NCBI RefSeq assembly: GCF_002090095.1
Contig: NZ_BBRJ01000002.1
Coordinates: 372,001 to 436,000 of the forward strand
From: Demequina sp. NBRC 110053
GTDB lineage: Bacteria > Actinomycetota > Actinomycetes > Actinomycetales > Demequinaceae
DNA: 64,000 nt
Direction: 5' to 3'
The notes under the pieces were generated by a model that saw only the letters and a program-made list of their open reading frames with translations, did no database searches and was not told the DNA's origin. Below, in pieces: positions 40,425-51,600 of the stretch; positions within the stretch are counted from its first letter, which is position 1; each line of letters starts with the position of its first letter. A program made the translations under genes and the position numbers.

Positions 40425-41423
40425 CTACCTGGGAATCTGCTGAGAGTCCGTTGGGGATGCGCCGTGAGTGTGCTCGATCCTCTCCCACCATGCCTCGAGC
40501 ATGCGGGCATGCTGCTCCGGGCCGTCGAGCCACGGCTGGTGGCCGCTGCCCTCGAGCATGCGGAACTGCGAGCCCGGTGCGCGATGCGACCACCGCCGCA
40601 CCGCCTCCGGCCGAGCGAACGGATCGTGCTCCCCGACCGCCCACAGGGACGGCACGTCAAGCGAGCCCACCTCCGCGGGCCCGGGAACCCACGCGCGGCG
40701 CGGGCCGCGCCAGTCGGCCGCCAGCCCCAGCAGCGCGAGATCGTTCGCCAGCGTGTCGGTGAACGCCGACAGCGCCGCGCGCCACGCGATCTCCGGCTCC
40801 GACAGCCCGTCCGCGTCGATGAGCGCGCGGTGGCCCATGGCTCGAAAGCTCCGGCGCAGGTCCTTCGCCGTCACGGTGCGGCTCGCGATCGCCCGAGCCG
40901 CCCATGGCACGGTCGCGACCCTCAGCCCCGCCGGCAGTCTCATGCCGCTGACCGCAGGCACACCGTCGAGCACCAGCGAACGCACCAGCTCCGGATGGCG
41001 AGCCGCGAACATGATGGCCGCCATGCCTCCTGCAGAGTTGCCCACCACGTCGACGGGGCCGTCCGAGACGGCGCTCGCCACGGCCGTCATCCACGCGGCG
41101 TTGGCGTCGCGCAGAGACTCAGGTGTGAGCTGCGCGAGGTCGAGCGGATCGCTGAGCGCACAGCCCGGCCGGTCGACGACCACGGCCCTGACGCCCTTCA
41201 GGTGAGCGACCAGCGGCGCCCACACTCCCCCGGCCGTCGGCGTGCCGTGCACGAGGATGACGGGCCGCACGTCGGCATCCCCCACCCACAGTGCGCGCAC
41301 ACGCCCGCCGATCGGCGGCACGTCCACCCAGATCTCCTCGGGCTGCAGACCGAAGTGAGACCACAGCGACTCCTCGGCGGCCCGGTAGCGCGCATCGTCC
41401 CTCTTGGAGGTCACCCGCGCCAC
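40425..41423 (-). CDS. Alpha/beta-hydrolase
   Basis: 332 residues. Catalytic elements: oxyanion strand VILVHGTPTAGGVWAPL, nucleophile elbow VVGNSAGGMAAIMFA (Ser in GNSAGG), acid in SLWAVGEHDPFARPE, and His in EGSGHQPWLDGPE. Substrate cannot be told; similar actinobacterial proteins are esterases or C-C hydrolases. Four nucleotides separate its end from the PEBP gene start region on the same strand, so the two are probably one transcript. Confidence 0.9.
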   Translation of the reverse strand: MARVTSKRDDARYRAAEESLWSHFGLQPEEIWVDVPPIGGRVRALWVGDADVRPVILVHGTPTAGGVWAPLVAHLKGVRAVVVDRPGCALSDPLDLAQLTPESLRDANAAWMTAVASAVSDGPVDVVGNSAGGMAAIMFAARHPELVRSLVLDGVPAVSGMRLPAGLRVATVPWAARAIASRTVTAKDLRRSFRAMGHRALIDADGLSEPEIAWRAALSAFTDTLANDLALLGLAADWRGPRRAWVPGPAEVGSLDVPSLWAVGEHDPFARPEAVRRWSHRAPGSQFRMLEGSGHQPWLDGPEQHARMLEAWWERIEHTHGASPTDSQQIPR

Positions 41424-41427
41424 GGCA

Positions 41428-41871
41428 TCACCGCGAGAACGTGCCCACCAGCCGCGCCTGCTCGATGACGGCGTCGGCGTACTGGTCCAAGAACTCGCCG
41501 CGCGTCGGCTGCCCCTCGACGGGACGCGAAAGGGCGTAGACCCAGAAGAAGTAGTGGTGCGTGCCGTGACCGGGCGGCGGGAACGGGCCCACGTACCCCA
41601 TGCCGTCGTCGTCGTTGGGGCCGGGACGCCCCGCGTCCGCGGGGATGGGGCCGTCCGTCGCGTCGAGGCCGTAGAGGGTCCAGTGGGTGAACCCGTGCGG
41701 CATCGGCGCGTCGGGGTCGTGGCAGATCAGCGCGAGCTCGACAGCGCCGTCAGGCACGCCGTCGACCACCATCTCGGGAGCCGATGCGCCATGCTGCCCC
41801 ACATAGACGTCGCCGATGCGCTCGCCGTGGGCGATATCGGGGCTGGTCAGTCGCAGGTCCTGCACTGGCAT
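41428..41871 (-). CDS. YbhB/PEBP-family protein
   Basis: 147 residues from ATG 41871 with AGGAG 7 nt upstream. Contains the PEBP core: ELALICHDPDAPMPHGFTHWTLYGLDATD (D-P-D-A-P motif), GYVGPFPPPGHGTHHYFFWVYAL (G-x-R/H ring), then a C-terminal helix. Bacterial members bind small anionic or hydrophobic ligands; function unclear. The stop is 4 nt ahead of the hydrolase start. Confidence 0.9.
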   Translation of the reverse strand: MPVQDLRLTSPDIAHGERIGDVYVGQHGASAPEMVVDGVPDGAVELALICHDPDAPMPHGFTHWTLYGLDATDGPIPADAGRPGPNDDDGMGYVGPFPPPGHGTHHYFFWVYALSRPVEGQPTRGEFLDQYADAVIEQARLVGTFSR

Positions 41872-42009
41872 GGCATCTCCTCGTCGTCGGGTCTTCTCCT
41901 CCCTCCATCCTGCGCGGTGAAGCTTCCGCACGCGAATCGGCTGCGTCCACGCTGGCCGGGGAATGACGCGATGCGCGAGGTGGTTTCGCCCGGCAAGGAG
42001 GTGACAGAC

Positions 42010-42096
42010 ATGCTGAGAAGTATCTTCGGAAAGCTCGTGAGCCTGTTCCGCCGCCGGAACTCGAGCCACCACGCCACCACCACGCCTCGTATCTGA
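42010..42096 (+). CDS. 28-residue cationic amphipathic peptide
   Basis: MLRSIFGKLVSLFRRRNSSH and then eight more residues ending in PRI. Helical wheel by eye: leucine, isoleucine, phenylalanine and valine on one face, arginine and lysine on the other. The start is preceded by AAGGAGGTGA, a full match to the anti-Shine-Dalgarno, spaced 5-6 nt from the ATG, which is the strongest such site I saw in the window. A 17-bp hairpin follows 40 nt after the stop. These signs together argue for a real short gene, possibly a membrane-active or regulatory peptide. No homologue is known to me. Confidence 0.5.
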   Translation: MLRSIFGKLVSLFRRRNSSHHATTTPRI

Positions 42097-42136
42097 GGCA
42101 CATCCTCGGCGCTCCCCGAGAGGCAGCGCCGACTCG

Positions 42137-42173
42137 CTTCTGGCGCCGCGACCTCCGGTCGCGGCGCCAGAAG
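42137..42173. terminator. 17-bp perfect hairpin after the small peptide gene
   Basis: CTTCTGGCGCCGCGACC, loop TCC, GGTCGCGGCGCCAGAAG. It is 40 nt past the peptide stop and 86 nt before the ilvE stop on the other strand. No T-run, but the stem is unusually long; terminator or RNA-processing site. Confidence 0.72.
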
Positions 42174-42220
42174 TGCGTGCGGCCCCTACCCGTACGCGGG
42201 CACGCAGTGCGACAAACAAG

Positions 42221-42237
42221 GCCCGCGCATCGGCCCT
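42221..42237. repeat. Intergenic motif GCCCGCGCATCGGCC, copy 3
   Basis: GCCCGCGCATCGGCCCT, a 17-base exact match with the copy at 26024. Lies between the peptide hairpin and the ilvE stop. Confidence 0.7.
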
Positions 42238-42258
42238 CGCACGTGAGCTGAGTCGCCG

Positions 42259-43383
42259 TCAGGCGATGCGGCGCATCCAGCCGTAGGTGTCCTCGTCGCG
42301 GCCGTACTGGATGTCCGTGAGCCGCTGACGGATGCCCATCGTGACGTCGCCCGCGACGCCGTCATTGACGGTCACGTCGAACTCGGGCGAAGCGAGACGG
42401 CCCACCGGAGTGACGACGGCGGCGGTGCCGCACGCGAACACCTCGGCGATGTCGCCGGACTCCACGCCCGAGCGCACCTCGTCCAGGGTGATGTCCTTCT
42501 CGATCACCTTGCGGCCGTCGTCCTCGAGCTGCTGGATCACGCTCGAGCGCGTGATGCCCTCGAGGATGGTGCCGGTGAGGCGCGGCGTCTCGATGGTGCC
42601 GTCGCGGCGGACCACGAACACGTTCATGCCGCCCAGCTCCTCAAGGAACCTGCCCTCCTTGGCGTCCAAGAACAGCACCTGCTGGCAGCCGGCCGCGATG
42701 GCCTGCTGCTGCGGTAGCAGTGACGCCGCGTAGTTGCCGCCGCACTTTGCGTCGCCCGTGCCGCCGGGGCCTGCGCGGTGGAAGCCCTGTGCCACCCAGA
42801 TGGACACGGGCTTGATGCCGCCCGGGAAGTACGGGCCCACGGGTGAGGCGATCAGCAGGTAGTCGATGACCCGCGCCGGGCGCACGCCCAGGAACGCCTC
42901 GGAGGCGAACATGTAGGGCCGCAGGTACAGGCTGGACTCCTCGGTGCCGGGCACCCAGGGCTCGTCGACGGCGACCAGCGCCTCGATCGAGCCGATGAAG
43001 TCCTCGACAGGCAGCGGCGGCAGCGCGAGCCGATGCGCGGAGCGGTTGAAGCGCTCCGCGTTGGCCTGGGGGCGGAACAGGTGGATGCTGCCGTCCTCCC
43101 AGCGGTACGCCTTGAGGCCCTCGAAGATCTCCTGCGCGTAGTGCAGCACCGCGGCGGCCGGGTCGAGCTGCAGCGGGCCGTACGGCACCACGCGTCGGTC
43201 GCCCCAGCCGTCGCCGTCCACCCACTGCATGCGGGCCATGTGATCGGTGAACTGCGTGCCGAACTTGAGGTCAGCGAGCGCCGCGTTGCGCTCCGCGATC
43301 GGGAGCGGGGCCTCGTGCGGGCGCACCTCGAACGCTGCTGCGTTGGAGGCCACGGCGGCGGCCGGTGCGGCAGTCTCGGTCAT
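42259..43383 (-). CDS. ilvE: Branched-chain amino acid aminotransferase
   Basis: 374 residues. Final step of valine, leucine and isoleucine synthesis. FEGLKAYRWEDGSIHLFRPQANAERF, the PLP lysine in GTGDAKCGGNYAASLLPQQQA near 211, and AEVFACGTAAVVTPVGRLASPEF define the enzyme. It is the last gene of the ilvB-ilvN-ilvC-leuB operon. Its ATG at 43383 follows, by one nucleotide, the stop of a 32-residue open frame (43385-43483) that lies in a large hairpin. A second copy of this enzyme is at 27893. Confidence 0.94.
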   Translation of the reverse strand: MTETAAPAAAVASNAAAFEVRPHEAPLPIAERNAALADLKFGTQFTDHMARMQWVDGDGWGDRRVVPYGPLQLDPAAAVLHYAQEIFEGLKAYRWEDGSIHLFRPQANAERFNRSAHRLALPPLPVEDFIGSIEALVAVDEPWVPGTEESSLYLRPYMFASEAFLGVRPARVIDYLLIASPVGPYFPGGIKPVSIWVAQGFHRAGPGGTGDAKCGGNYAASLLPQQQAIAAGCQQVLFLDAKEGRFLEELGGMNVFVVRRDGTIETPRLTGTILEGITRSSVIQQLEDDGRKVIEKDITLDEVRSGVESGDIAEVFACGTAAVVTPVGRLASPEFDVTVNDGVAGDVTMGIRQRLTDIQYGRDEDTYGWMRRIA

Positions 43384-43384
43384 C

Positions 43385-43483
43385 TCAGTTCCTTCGGTTC
43401 GTGCTGGGGGTGCGTCCTGGCAGGTGCTCGGTGACCAGAACCGCGGGGTTCGAGCACTGAGGACCTGCCAGGACGCGACGCAT
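43385..43483 (-). CDS. 32-codon open frame between leuB and ilvE (candidate leader)
   Basis: MRRVLAGPQCSNPAVLVTEH and twelve more residues ending TNRRN, with ATG 5 nt after the leuB stop and TGA one nucleotide before the ilvE ATG. It has Val and Leu codons (VL, AVLV, EHL), though not tightly clustered. The frame is inside a hairpin of 12 bp (43412-43423 with 43465-43476) plus 7 bp (43424-43430 with 43451-43457). Could be a translational-coupling or attenuating leader; could also be chance. Confidence 0.35.
   Translation of the reverse strand: MRRVLAGPQCSNPAVLVTEHLPGRTPSTNRRN
43412..43476 (-). other. Large hairpin in the leuB-ilvE gap
   Basis: GCGTCCTGGCAG pairs with CTGCCAGGACGC, and inside it GTGCTCG pairs with CGAGCAC, leaving a bulge and a 20-base loop. 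No terminator tail. It lies upstream of ilvE in the 5' part of its ribosome-loading region, so it could tune how much ilvE is made relative to leuB. Confidence 0.6.
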
Positions 43484-43488
43484 GGCTG

Positions 43489-44552
43489 CTAGCCCCGGAT
43501 CCTGGCCGCGAGGGCGTCGCCCACCTCGGCCGTGGAGCGCTGTCCCCAGCCCTCCGCCGACTTGGCTGCCGCATCGGCCGCCACCGCGCTCTCCACGCGC
43601 GATGCCAGCTCCGGGTACCCCAGGAAGTCCAGCAGCAGGCCCACGGACAGCACCGTCGCTGACGGGTCGGCGATCTGCTTGCCCGCGATGTCGGGCGCCG
43701 AGCCGTGGACCGGCTCGAACATCGACGGCGCGGTGCGGTCAGGGTTCACGTTGCCGGACGCGGCCAGACCGATGCCGCCGGAGATGGCCGCGGCCTGATC
43801 CGTGAGGATGTCGCCGAACAGGTTGTCCGTCACGATGACATCGAACTTGCCCGGGTTCGTGGTCATCACGATGGTCGCGGCATCGATGTGCAGGTAGTCC
43901 CAGGTCACGTCGGGGAACTCCGGCGCGACAGCCTCCACCGTGCGGCGCCACAGATGCCCGGCATGCACCAGCACGTTGTGCTTGTGCACCAGCGTCAGCT
44001 GCTTGCGATCGCGCTTGGAGGCCACCTCGAACGCGTAGCGCACCACGCGCTCCACGCCGTGGCGAGTGTTGACGGACACCTCGGTCGCGATCTCGTGGGG
44101 CGTGTCGACGCGGAGCGCGCCGCCGTTGCCCACGTACGGACCCTCGGTGCCCTCGCGCACCACCACGAAGTCGACCTCGGTCACATCGCGCAGCGGCGAC
44201 ACCTCTCCCGGGTACAGGCGGCTCGGACGGAGGTTCACGTACTGGTCGAGGGCGAACCTGAGCGGCAGCAGCACCCCACGCTCGAGCACGCCCGACGGCA
44301 CGGACGGGTCGCCGATGGCGCCCAGCAGGATCACGTCATGCTCCCTGATCGCCGCCAGGTCCTCGCCCGTCAGCGTGTCACCCGTGGCGTGCCAGCGCTC
44401 GGCACCCAGGTTGAACTCGGTCGTCTCGAACGAGATGTCGGTCCCCTCGGTCGCCGCGGCGAGGCACTTGAGCCCCTCCGCCACGACCTCGGGTCCGATC
44501 CCGTCGCCGGGGACGACGGCGAGCTTGTAGGTCTGCGTCACGGCGGCGCTCA

Positions 44553-44553
<1 letters not shown>
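43489..44553 (-). CDS. leuB: 3-isopropylmalate dehydrogenase
   Basis: 354 residues from GTG 44553, whose first base overlaps the ilvC stop (TAGTG). Oxidises 3-isopropylmalate to the leucine keto acid precursor. [19 protein letters not shown], the substrate region [14 protein letters not shown] and [23 protein letters not shown] with [11 protein letters not shown] match the actinobacterial LeuB subgroup. leuA and leuCD are not in the window, so they must be elsewhere. Confidence 0.94.
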
Positions 44554-48030
<3,477 letters not shown>

Positions 48031-48088
48031 CGTCTCTCCCGTTGAGTTTGAAGGTTGCTCGGCGGCTCTCGCATCCGCCTCACATGAG

Positions 48089-48119
48089 AAAACCCCTCGG
48101 CCTGATGGCTGTCGGGGTC
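48089..48119 (-). terminator. Attenuator terminator of the ilvB operon
   Basis: On the minus strand ACCCC, an interrupted inner stem with GCC and GGC, then GGGGTTTTC. It is 59 nt before the ilvB start codon. The outer stem is short but GC-rich and ends in TTTT. An upstream 10-bp hairpin (48120-48129 with 48152-48161) would act as the pause/protector element. Confidence 0.72.
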
Positions 48120-48145
48120 TGCGCGCGGACGTTGCCTGGCTGGGA

Positions 48146-48187
48146 CTAGATGTCCGCGCGCCCGGTAACTACGAGAATCGTGTGCAT
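48146..48187 (-). CDS. ilvB leader peptide ([13 protein letters not shown])
   Basis: ATG CAC ACG ATT CTC GTA GTT ACC GGG CGC GCG GAC ATC TAG. Ile, Leu, Val and Val are consecutive codons 4-7, exactly the amino acids made by the operon. A 10-bp stem (GCGCGCGGAC/GTCCGCGCGC) covers its second half and the terminator follows. The hexamer TAGAGT lies 7 nt upstream of the ATG and GTGACA a further 18 nt away, so the peptide is probably read from the first transcribed bases. Confidence 0.88.
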   Translation of the reverse strand: MHTILVVTGRADI

Positions 48188-48194
48188 GAGTAGG

Positions 48195-48224
48195 ACTCTA
48201 CGCCTCCATGGAGCGCGATGTCAC
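48195..48224 (-). promoter_or_regulatory. Promoter of the ilvB attenuator leader
   Basis: On the minus strand GTGACA (48219-48224), 18-nt spacer, TAGAGT (48195-48200), then 7 nt to the leader ATG at 48187. A second possible -35 further upstream (TTGTCC) has too long a spacer. Confidence 0.65.
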
Positions 48225-48391
48225 CACTTGGACAAAAATCTCACATCGTGGTTCACCGTCTCTCATCGTGAGACACGCCTGTCCAGCCCGTCCGCCCGCG
48301 CCCGTCCGTCCAGTCTGAGCGCCGTATGAGGACGCCGGTGTCGGTTCTCGCCCACGCCCGCATCCTGTGAGGAGAATCCGGGGGGCCGCGG

Positions 48392-48682
48392 CTACGAGTG
48401 TCGCCGCGTGAGCCGAACCTCAACCGAGTCGCCCAGGCCCTTCCCCACCTGGTTGCGGACCTTAGCGTTGAGCGACAGCATGTGGCCGCCGCGGCCGGTG
48501 ACCATGAGGCCCACATTCTCGAGCGCGATGCCGTCGACGGTCGCGTCAACGCGCACGGCGTTGCCCGTGCCGAAGAGCTCGGCGGAGTCCGGCATCTCGA
48601 CGCACGCCCACATCTCGCCCTTCACCTCCACCCCGATGGGTGCGGTGAAGGTATGGTCAAGCGGGCCGACGCCGTGAATCAT
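48392..48682 (-). CDS. DUF1905 family protein
   Basis: 96 residues. HTFTAPIGVEVKGEMWACVEMPDSAELFGTGNAVRVDATVDGIALENVGLMVTGRGGHMLSLNAKVRNQVGKGLGDSVEVRL follows DUF1905 order closely, a small beta-barrel family of unknown function. ATG 48682. The gap upstream contains a copy of the 14-bp motif and the twin-palindrome element. Confidence 0.88.
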   Translation of the reverse strand: MIHGVGPLDHTFTAPIGVEVKGEMWACVEMPDSAELFGTGNAVRVDATVDGIALENVGLMVTGRGGHMLSLNAKVRNQVGKGLGDSVEVRLTRRHS

Positions 48683-48707
48683 GAAGCCAGCCTCCCACGG
48701 GAGCCCA

Positions 48708-48721
48708 GCCCGCGCATCGGC
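48708..48721. repeat. Intergenic motif GCCCGCGCATCGGC, copy 4
   Basis: Exact 14-bp copy, 26 nt before the DUF1905 start codon and 50 nt from the twin-palindrome element. The right flank is G, not C, as in the copy at 52377. Confidence 0.7.
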
Positions 48722-48770
48722 GGTCCAGCCATCCCGGTGGTCGATTCTCGCTCATCAACCCCCCGCAACC

Positions 48771-48835
48771 GCGCGAGTTGGGCCCAACTCGCGCGCCTCA
48801 GGCACTTAATGCACTAGTTGGGCCCAATTCGCCCA
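48771..48835. repeat. Twin-palindrome intergenic element, copy A
   Basis: A 24-bp perfect palindrome (48771-48794, centre AGTTGGGCCCAACT) is followed, 40 bp centre to centre, by TTGGGCCCAA (48818-48827) and the tail TTCGCCCA. The copy at 55831 has the same architecture and spacing. Sits between DUF1905 and the ilvD stop. Confidence 0.8.
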
Positions 48836-48855
48836 TCTCGCGGGACGAGCGGGAG

Positions 48856-50553
48856 CTAGCTGAGGACAGCCCCCTTCGAGGCCGAGCCCACGAGCTTCGT
48901 GTACTTCGCGAGCACGCCGCGCGTGTACACGGGTGGCAGCGGCTCCCAGCCCGCGCGGCGGGACTCGAGCTCGGCCGCGTCGACGTGCAGCTCGAGCGTG
49001 CCGTTGGCGACATCGAGCGTGATCTTGTCGCCGTCGCGCACGAACGCGATGGGTCCGCCATCCACGGCCTCGGGAGCGATGTGCCCCACGCACAGACCGG
49101 TGGTGCCTCCGGAGAAGCGGCCGTCGGTGACCAGCAGCACGTCCTTGCCGAGCCCGGCGCCCTTGATGGCGGCGGTGATCGCGAGCATCTCACGCATGCC
49201 AGGTCCGCCCTTGGGCCCCTCGTAACGGATCACCACGCAGTCGCCGGCCTGGATGGTGCCGTCCTCGAGCGCGTCGAGCGCGGCGCGCTCGCGGTCGAAC
49301 ACGCGGGCGGTGGCCTCGAAGACGTCGTCGTCGAAGCCAGCGGACTTCACCACGGCGCCCTCGGGCGCCAGCGAGCCCTTGAGGATGGTGATGCCGCCGG
49401 ACTTGTGGATCGGATTGTTGAGCGAGCGCACCACGCGACCATCGATGGTCGCGGGCTTCAGCTCCGCCATGTTCTCTGCGAGCGTCCTGCCGGTGACGGT
49501 CAAGCAGTCGCCGTGCATGAGCCCTGCCTCGAGCAGGGTGTTCATGACAGCAGGCACGCCGCCCACGCGGTCCACGTCGTTCATCACGAACTGGCCGAAC
49601 GGCTTCAGGTCGCCCAGGTGCGGCACCTTGGCGGCCACGCGCGAGAAGTCGTCGAGCGTGAGGTCCACCTCGGCCTCGTTGGCGATGGCGAGCAGGTGCA
49701 GGACGGCATTGGTCGAGCCGCCGAACGCCATGACCACGGCGATGGCGTTCTCGAACGCCTCCTTGGTCATGATGTCGCGCGCGGTGATCCCCTTGCGCAG
49801 CATCTCCACCACGGCCTCGCCCGATTTGGCCGCGTAGTGATCGCGGCGGCGGTCCGCGCTGGGCGGCGACGCCGATCCCGGCAGGGACATGCCGAGCGCC
49901 TCGCCCACGGACGCCATGGTGTTCGCGGTGAACATGCCACCGCACGCTCCCTCACCGGGGCAGATCGCCTTCTCGATCGCGAGACGGTCCTCCTCGCTCA
50001 TGAGCCCGCGAGCGCACGCGCCCACCGCCTCGAAGGCGTCGATGACGGTGACGTCCTTCTCCGTGCCGTCGGAGAGCTTGACGTGGCCGGGCATGATCGA
50101 GCCCGCGTACAGGAACACGCTTGCGAGATCCAGCCGCGCAGCGGCCATGAGCATGCCGGGCAGGGACTTGTCGCAGCCGGCCAGCAGGACCGAGCCGTCG
50201 AGCCTCTCGGCGCTCATCACCGTCTCCACCGAGTCCGCGATGAGGTCACGCGACACGAGCGAGAAGTGCATGCCCTCGTGGCCCATCGAGATGCCGTCAG
50301 AGACGGAGATGGTGCCGAACTCGAGCGGGTAGCCGCCTCCCGCGTGCACGCCATTCTTCGATGCCTGAGCCAGGCGCTGCAACGACAGGTTGCACGGCGT
50401 GATCTCGTTCCACGAGCTCGCGATGCCGATCTGGGGCTTGGCGAAGTCGTCGTCGCCCATGCCGACTGCGCGCAGCATGCCGCGCGACGCGGTGGCTTCC
50501 AGTCCGTCGGTCACCTGGCGGGAGCGGGGCTTGATGTCGGGCGTCGTCGTCAT
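48856..50553 (-). CDS. ilvD: Dihydroxy-acid dehydratase
   Basis: 565 residues from ATG 50553 (TACACT 7 nt upstream, leaderless pattern). Dehydrates dihydroxy acids in isoleucine and valine synthesis. Fe-S cysteines are seen in [16 protein letters not shown] (first cluster cysteine), [15 protein letters not shown] (second), plus [28 protein letters not shown] near the C-terminus binds substrate and Mg. Own unit, 1 kb from the ilvB operon start, with convergent spacing to DUF1905 promoter. No leader peptide in front of it. Confidence 0.96.
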   Translation of the reverse strand: MTTTPDIKPRSRQVTDGLEATASRGMLRAVGMGDDDFAKPQIGIASSWNEITPCNLSLQRLAQASKNGVHAGGGYPLEFGTISVSDGISMGHEGMHFSLVSRDLIADSVETVMSAERLDGSVLLAGCDKSLPGMLMAAARLDLASVFLYAGSIMPGHVKLSDGTEKDVTVIDAFEAVGACARGLMSEEDRLAIEKAICPGEGACGGMFTANTMASVGEALGMSLPGSASPPSADRRRDHYAAKSGEAVVEMLRKGITARDIMTKEAFENAIAVVMAFGGSTNAVLHLLAIANEAEVDLTLDDFSRVAAKVPHLGDLKPFGQFVMNDVDRVGGVPAVMNTLLEAGLMHGDCLTVTGRTLAENMAELKPATIDGRVVRSLNNPIHKSGGITILKGSLAPEGAVVKSAGFDDDVFEATARVFDRERAALDALEDGTIQAGDCVVIRYEGPKGGPGMREMLAITAAIKGAGLGKDVLLVTDGRFSGGTTGLCVGHIAPEAVDGGPIAFVRDGDKITLDVANGTLELHVDAAELESRRAGWEPLPPVYTRGVLAKYTKLVGSASKGAVLS

Positions 50554-50610
50554 AGTGGGGAGTGTAGGACGGGCTCGCGGACTGGCGCGGCAAACGCCCG
50601 AAAACGCGAC

Positions 50611-50641
50611 TTGACGTTGACGCCGCGTCAACTTCTACCAT
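50611..50641 (+). promoter_or_regulatory. MerR-type promoter with dyad in a 19-bp spacer
   Basis: TTGACG (50611-50616), 19-bp spacer, TACCAT (50636-50641). Within the spacer GTTGACG/CGTCAAC (50616-50622 and 50626-50632) form a perfect 7-bp dyad with a 3-bp centre. This is the classical MerR-family layout in which the activator twists an overlong spacer. The ATG of the MerR gene is 7 nt from the -10, leaderless. Confidence 0.82.
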
Positions 50642-50648
50642 CGGTGCC

Positions 50649-51416
50649 ATGGACACGACAGCACCCGACGGCACCGTCGACATCGCCCGCGCCGCGCGCC
50701 TTGCCGGCGTGAGCAGCCGGACGCTGCGTCACTACGACAGCATCGGCCTGCTAGCTCCCGCGTGGACGGGCGATGACGGACGCCGTCACTACGGACAGGC
50801 GGAGCTGCTCCGGTTGCAGCACATCCTGGTGCTGCGCGAGCTGGGGGCCTCGCTCGACACCATCGGCGCCATCGTCGACGCCGACGACCCCGCCGTCACC
50901 ATCGCGCACCTGCGCGACCACCTCACGGGGCTGACGGCCGAGCGCGACCGCTACGCGCGGCTCGCCGCGACCGTCGCCCGCACCATCGACTCCTTGGAGA
51001 AGGGAACCACCATGACCACCGAACAGATCCTCGACGGCTTCGAGCACCGCAGGTACGAGCCCGAGGCCCGCGAGCGCTGGGGCGACCACGCCGTCGACCA
51101 GTCCAACGAGCGCTGGGCCGGCCTCGGCAAGGAGGGCCAGCAGCGTCATCTCGACGCCCACCGGGAGATCGTCGAGGCGCTCGGCGCGGCGATCCGTGTG
51201 GGGTTCGCGCCCGACAGCGCCGAGGTGCAGGAGATTGTCGCCCAGCACTACGCATGGGTGTCGCTGTTCTGGACGCCCACCGCGGAGACGTACCGGGGCC
51301 TCACGCAGATGTACGTCGACGACGAGCGCTTCCGGCGCAACTACGACGAGGTCGCGCCCGGCGCCGCCGCTCTGCTGCGCGACGCCGCGGCCGTGTACGC
51401 GGAGCGCGAGCTCTGA
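50649..51416 (+). CDS. MerR-family regulator with TipAS effector domain
   Basis: 255 residues. N-terminal MerR DNA-binding domain VDIARAARLAGVSSRTLRHYDSIGLLAPAWTGDDGRRHYGQAELLRLQHILVLRELG; coiled coil to about 120; from EKGTTMTTEQILDGFEHRRYEPEARERWG onwards the TipAS domain, which in TipA binds thiopeptide antibiotics. An internal ATG near residue 121 (MTTEQIL) resembles the alternate start of TipAS. Its promoter has the MerR dyad, so it is autoregulated. Possible ligand: drug or peptide. Confidence 0.92.
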   Translation: MDTTAPDGTVDIARAARLAGVSSRTLRHYDSIGLLAPAWTGDDGRRHYGQAELLRLQHILVLRELGASLDTIGAIVDADDPAVTIAHLRDHLTGLTAERDRYARLAATVARTIDSLEKGTTMTTEQILDGFEHRRYEPEARERWGDHAVDQSNERWAGLGKEGQQRHLDAHREIVEALGAAIRVGFAPDSAEVQEIVAQHYAWVSLFWTPTAETYRGLTQMYVDDERFRRNYDEVAPGAAALLRDAAAVYAEREL

Positions 51417-51421
51417 CGCGC

Positions 51422-51479
51422 CCTGGAAGGCACCGAGTGCCGCAGACCGTGGCAAGACCAGCACTCAGTGCCTTCCGGG
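51422..51479. repeat. 18-bp imperfect inverted repeat after the merR gene
   Basis: GGAAGGCACCGAGTGC (51425-51440) pairs with GCACTCAGTGCCTTCC (51461-51476), one mismatch, plus CCT/GGG flanking pairs; 20-base loop. It starts within 10 nt of the merR stop. Terminator without T-run, or operator for the following reductase gene. Confidence 0.65.
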
Positions 51480-51600
51480 ACACAGATTCTCGTGCGGAGG
51501 AAGCCGATCCCATCGGCGGGAATGCGCGGCCAGTGCCCCGAGTTGAGACAGGCACCTGCCATCCGCCCGGGATGGCCAACTGTTCCTGAAGGGACGCTCC

